Positions 5,128 to 7,295 of a stretch of DNA of 7,295 nt are shown here, piece by piece. Under the pieces are notes generated by a model that saw nothing but the letters and a program-made list of their open reading frames with translations, was not told the DNA's origin and searched no databases. Every line of letters begins with the position of its first letter. Position 1 is the stretch's first letter. The translations under genes were made by a program, and so were the position numbers. Origin of the DNA: Chloroflexi bacterium RIFCSPLOWO2_02_FULL_71_16 (GTDB lineage: Bacteria; Chloroflexota; Limnocylindria; P2-11E); contig MGON01000024.1 in NCBI GenBank assembly GCA_001795345.1, positions 6,898 to 14,192 of the forward strand. Direction: 5' to 3'.

Positions 5128-6336
5128 TCAGCCCGCGGGCGTCGTTACCTTTCGCGCCGTGCCCGCCGCCGCGCGGAAGGCGTCGGCCATGTCCGTCCGC
5201 TCCCACGGAAGGTCTAGATCGGGCCGGCCGAAGTGCCCGTACGAGGCGGTCTGGCGGAAGATCGGACGGCGCAGCGAGAACCGTTCGATGATCGCGCCCG
5301 GGCGGAAGTCGAAGTGCTCCTCGATGAGCGCGCGGATGCGGTCGTCCGGGACGGCCCCGCTGCCGAAGGTCTCGACGTTCACCGACACGGGATGCGCGAC
5401 GCCGATGACGTAGGCGACCTGGATCTCGCAGCGCCTGGCCAGCCCCGCGGCCACGACGTTCTTCGCGACGTAGCGCGCCGCGTAGGAGGCCGAGCGGTCC
5501 ACCTTGGTCGCGTCCTTGCCGCTGAAGGCTCCGCCGCCGTGGCGCGCGTACCCGCCGTACGTATCGACGATGATCTTGCGGCCGGTGAGCCCGGCGTCGC
5601 CCATGGGACCGCCGATCGTGAATGCGCCGGTGCCGTTCACCAGGTAGGTCGTCCGCGCGTCGATGAGGCCGCCGCAGGCGGGCCGGACCACGTGCTCGAT
5701 CACGTCGTCGCACAGGCGCGCGTAGGGGACGTCCGGGTCGTGCTGGGCCGCGACGACGACCTTGTCGACCCGCACGGGCTTGCCGTACGCGTACTCGACC
5801 GTGACCTGGCTCTTCCCGTCGGGCCGCAGATACGCGAGCTCGCCGCGCTTGCGGACATCGGCCAGACGGCGCGCGACGCGGTGGGCGAGCGTGATGGGCA
5901 GCGGCATGAGCTCGGGCGTCTCGTCGACGGCGAAGCCGAACATCATCCCCTGGTCGCCGGCGCCGAGCTCGTCCGGATCGACGCCCTCGCGGGACTCGAG
6001 CGCGTGGTCGACGCCCTGCGCGATCTCGGGCGACTGCGGCTTGATGGCCGAGATGACGCCGCAGGTCTGGTAGTCGAATCCCGTGGCGGCATCGGTGTAG
6101 CCGATGTCCCTGACGACATCACGGACGAGCCGCTGGAGATCTACGTAGCCGTGCGTCGTGATCTCGCCGAGCACGAAGACGGTGCCGGTGGTCGTGGCGG
6201 TCTCGCACGCGACGCGCGAATTCGGGTCCTGGCGCAGGAGCTCGTCGAGGACCGCGTCGGACACCTGGTCGCAGAGCTTGTCGGGGTGGCCCTCGGTGAC
6301 GGACTCGCTCGTGAAGAGCACCCGGTCGGCGGCCAT
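5128..6336 (-). CDS. metK: S-adenosylmethionine synthetase (methionine adenosyltransferase)
   Basis: Cytoplasmic enzyme making S-adenosylmethionine from methionine and ATP, releasing phosphate and diphosphate. The 402-residue protein has the full family length. [14 protein letters not shown] (7-20) carries the active-site histidine H17 and the metal-binding D19. The signature [12 protein letters not shown] is at 125-136, and the phosphate-binding [27 protein letters not shown] at 267-293. [15 protein letters not shown] (311-325) and the C-terminal [11 protein letters not shown] (361-371) are also typical. It follows ahcY closely. The start is uncertain: ATG 6336 matches the usual N-terminal length but has no Shine-Dalgarno site, while an in-frame GTG at 6351, two bases after the ahcY stop, has GGGGA 7 nt upstream and would add five residues. 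Either way it is probably translationally coupled to ahcY. No intrinsic terminator is visible after its TGA; a GCCCGCGGGC palindrome (5131-5140) sits in the last codons. Confidence 0.97.
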   Translation of the reverse strand: MAADRVLFTSESVTEGHPDKLCDQVSDAVLDELLRQDPNSRVACETATTTGTVFVLGEITTHGYVDLQRLVRDVVRDIGYTDAATGFDYQTCGVISAIKPQSPEIAQGVDHALESREGVDPDELGAGDQGMMFGFAVDETPELMPLPITLAHRVARRLADVRKRGELAYLRPDGKSQVTVEYAYGKPVRVDKVVVAAQHDPDVPYARLCDDVIEHVVRPACGGLIDARTTYLVNGTGAFTIGGPMGDAGLTGRKIIVDTYGGYARHGGGAFSGKDATKVDRSASYAARYVAKNVVAAGLARRCEIQVAYVIGVAHPVSVNVETFGSGAVPDDRIRALIEEHFDFRPGAIIERFSLRRPIFRQTASYGHFGRPDLDLPWERTDMADAFRAAAGTARKVTTPAG

Positions 6337-6353
6337 GAAGCTCGAGGCCACGG

Positions 6354-7295
6354 CTAGGTCCCCGCCTTCCACGAGCTCGCGTACACCCGCTGCTCCTCGG
6401 TCATCACGTCGATCTTCATGCCCATCGCCTCGAGCTTCAAGCGGGCGATCTCGCGGTCCAGGTCCTCCGGGACGCTGTACACCTGCGGCTCGAGCTTCGT
6501 CCGAAGCAGATGCTCGACGGCGAGCAGCTGGTTCGCGAACGACATGTCCATCACCGCGGCCGGGTTCGCCTCGGCGGCGACGTGGTTCAGGAGCCGGCCC
6601 TCGGCCAGCAGGAAGACGCTCTTGTCGGGCAGCCGGTACTCCTCCACGAACGGGCGCACCGTGCGCTTCGATCGCGCGAGCTTCTCGAGCGCCGGGATCT
6701 CGATCTCGTCGTTGAAGTGGCCGACGTTCGCGAGGATGGCGCCGTCCTTCAGGAGCGGGAAGTGGTCCTTCCCGAGGACGTTCAGGTTGCCCGTGGCGGT
6801 GAAGAAGAGGTTCCCCCGCTTCGCGGCCTCGGCGACCATGACGACCTCGTAGCCGTCCATCGCGGCCTCCAGCCCGCGCAGGGGCTCGATCTCGCAGATG
6901 AGGACGATCGCGCCCATGCCGCGGAGGCGCTCGGCGACGCCCCGCCCGACCCACCCGTAGCCGCATACGACCGCGGTCTTGCCGGCGATCAGGATGTTCG
7001 TCGCCCGCAGGAGCCCATCGATGCCGGACTGCCCGGTGCCGTACCGGTTGTCGAACATGTGCTTGGTCTGCGCCTCGTTCACCGCGACGATCGGATAGGC
7101 GAGCACGCCCTCCTTGGCCATCGCGCGGAGGCGGATGACGCCGGTCGTCGTCTCCTCGGTCCCGCCGCGGACGCCCGCGAGCAGGTCCTTGCGCTCGGTG
7201 TGCAGCAGCGTCACGACGTCCGCGCCGTCGTCCATGGTGATCTGGGGCTTCGTGTCGAGGACCGCCTGGATGTGCCGGTAGTACGTGTCGCGGTC
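6354..7295 (-). CDS. ahcY: S-adenosylhomocysteine hydrolase, N-terminus beyond window edge
   Basis: NAD-dependent cytoplasmic enzyme splitting S-adenosylhomocysteine to adenosine and homocysteine, which relieves product inhibition of methyltransferases. The frame is open to the right edge; 313 residues are visible and roughly 100-115 N-terminal ones are missing. From the first visible residue: MDDGADVV (21-28), [10 protein letters not shown] (44-53), substrate and catalytic residues K78, D82 and N83 in [14 protein letters not shown], the NAD-binding GYGWVGRG (112-119) with acidic E135 after strand 2, [13 protein letters not shown] (192-204), and AEGRLLN (231-237). It ends at YASSWKAGT without the C-terminal KPDHYRY segment of the eukaryotic-type enzyme, and has Thr in place of the conserved Cys after YG. 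Both traits mark the short archaeal/Thermotoga-like form. It precedes metK in a compact operon. Confidence 0.96.
   Translation of the reverse strand, partial: DRDTYYRHIQAVLDTKPQITMDDGADVVTLLHTERKDLLAGVRGGTEETTTGVIRLRAMAKEGVLAYPIVAVNEAQTKHMFDNRYGTGQSGIDGLLRATNILIAGKTAVVCGYGWVGRGVAERLRGMGAIVLICEIEPLRGLEAAMDGYEVVMVAEAAKRGNLFFTATGNLNVLGKDHFPLLKDGAILANVGHFNDEIEIPALEKLARSKRTVRPFVEEYRLPDKSVFLLAEGRLLNHVAAEANPAAVMDMSFANQLLAVEHLLRTKLEPQVYSVPEDLDREIARLKLEAMGMKIDVMTEEQRVYASSWKAGT

Noticed and set aside
5131..5140. GCCCGCGGGC palindrome at the metK 3' end as terminator
   Set aside because: No loop and no following T-run; it lies in coding sequence and is likely a GC-bias coincidence.
5233..6357. 374-codon plus-strand open frame opposite metK
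   Set aside because: Product is Arg/Ala/Asp/Val repetitive without domain; it mirrors metK codon bias.
6337..6966. In-frame extension of the metK reading frame far into ahcY (612 codons in total)
   Set aside because: The extension is in a different frame from ahcY and translates to Arg/Pro/Gly-rich nonsense; MetK homology begins at about 6336.
1..7295. CRISPR array, tRNA/rRNA genes, insertion sequences or phage genes
   Set aside because: No regularly spaced repeats, no cloverleaf-like or rRNA sequence, no transposase or integrase motifs, and no terminal inverted repeats were seen.

Overview
This is a GC-rich window, fully coding except for one divergent intergenic region and a few short gaps. 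It carries five confidently identified genes and one unrecognised membrane protein gene. The organism is probably a high-GC, non-proteobacterial soil or aquatic bacterium. A Chloroflexota lineage such as Limnocylindria is my best guess: the S-adenosylhomocysteine hydrolase is of the short archaeal/Thermotoga-like type, and the lipoprotein has a long Ala/Pro/Gly linker. No rRNA or other phylogenetic marker is present, so this assignment is weak.

Left part (1-3381, minus strand): part of a peptide/nickel-type (Opp/Dpp) ABC importer operon, in transcription order substrate-binding lipoprotein, DppB-like permease, DppC-like permease. The last gene runs off the left edge. ATPase genes, if in the operon, would lie beyond it. 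The permease genes overlap by 4 bp (GTGA).

Middle (3382-4351): a 145-bp divergent intergenic region, then an IclR-family regulator on the plus strand. The intergenic region holds a 20-bp-spaced direct repeat next to the regulator start, an inverted repeat and a perfect palindrome. It is the likely control region for both the transporter and the regulator. The regulator's stop codon overlaps, tail to tail, the stop codon of the next gene.

Right part (4348-7295, minus strand): in transcription order ahcY (5' end outside the window), metK and a four-helix membrane protein with a charged C-terminal tail. AhcY and MetK are two steps of the S-adenosylmethionine cycle and are probably translationally coupled.

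The most interesting signal is at RNA level. Two start sites, those of dppB and of the membrane protein, lie inside long hairpins that pair both the Shine-Dalgarno sequence and the ATG. The dppB stem is 17 bp with one bulged C. The membrane protein stem is 13 bp with one bulged C. Both are candidates for translational control (ratio setting, coupling, or a thermometer/riboregulator-like switch). The second is accompanied by a 13-codon Arg-rich upstream frame whose stop overlaps the gene's start.
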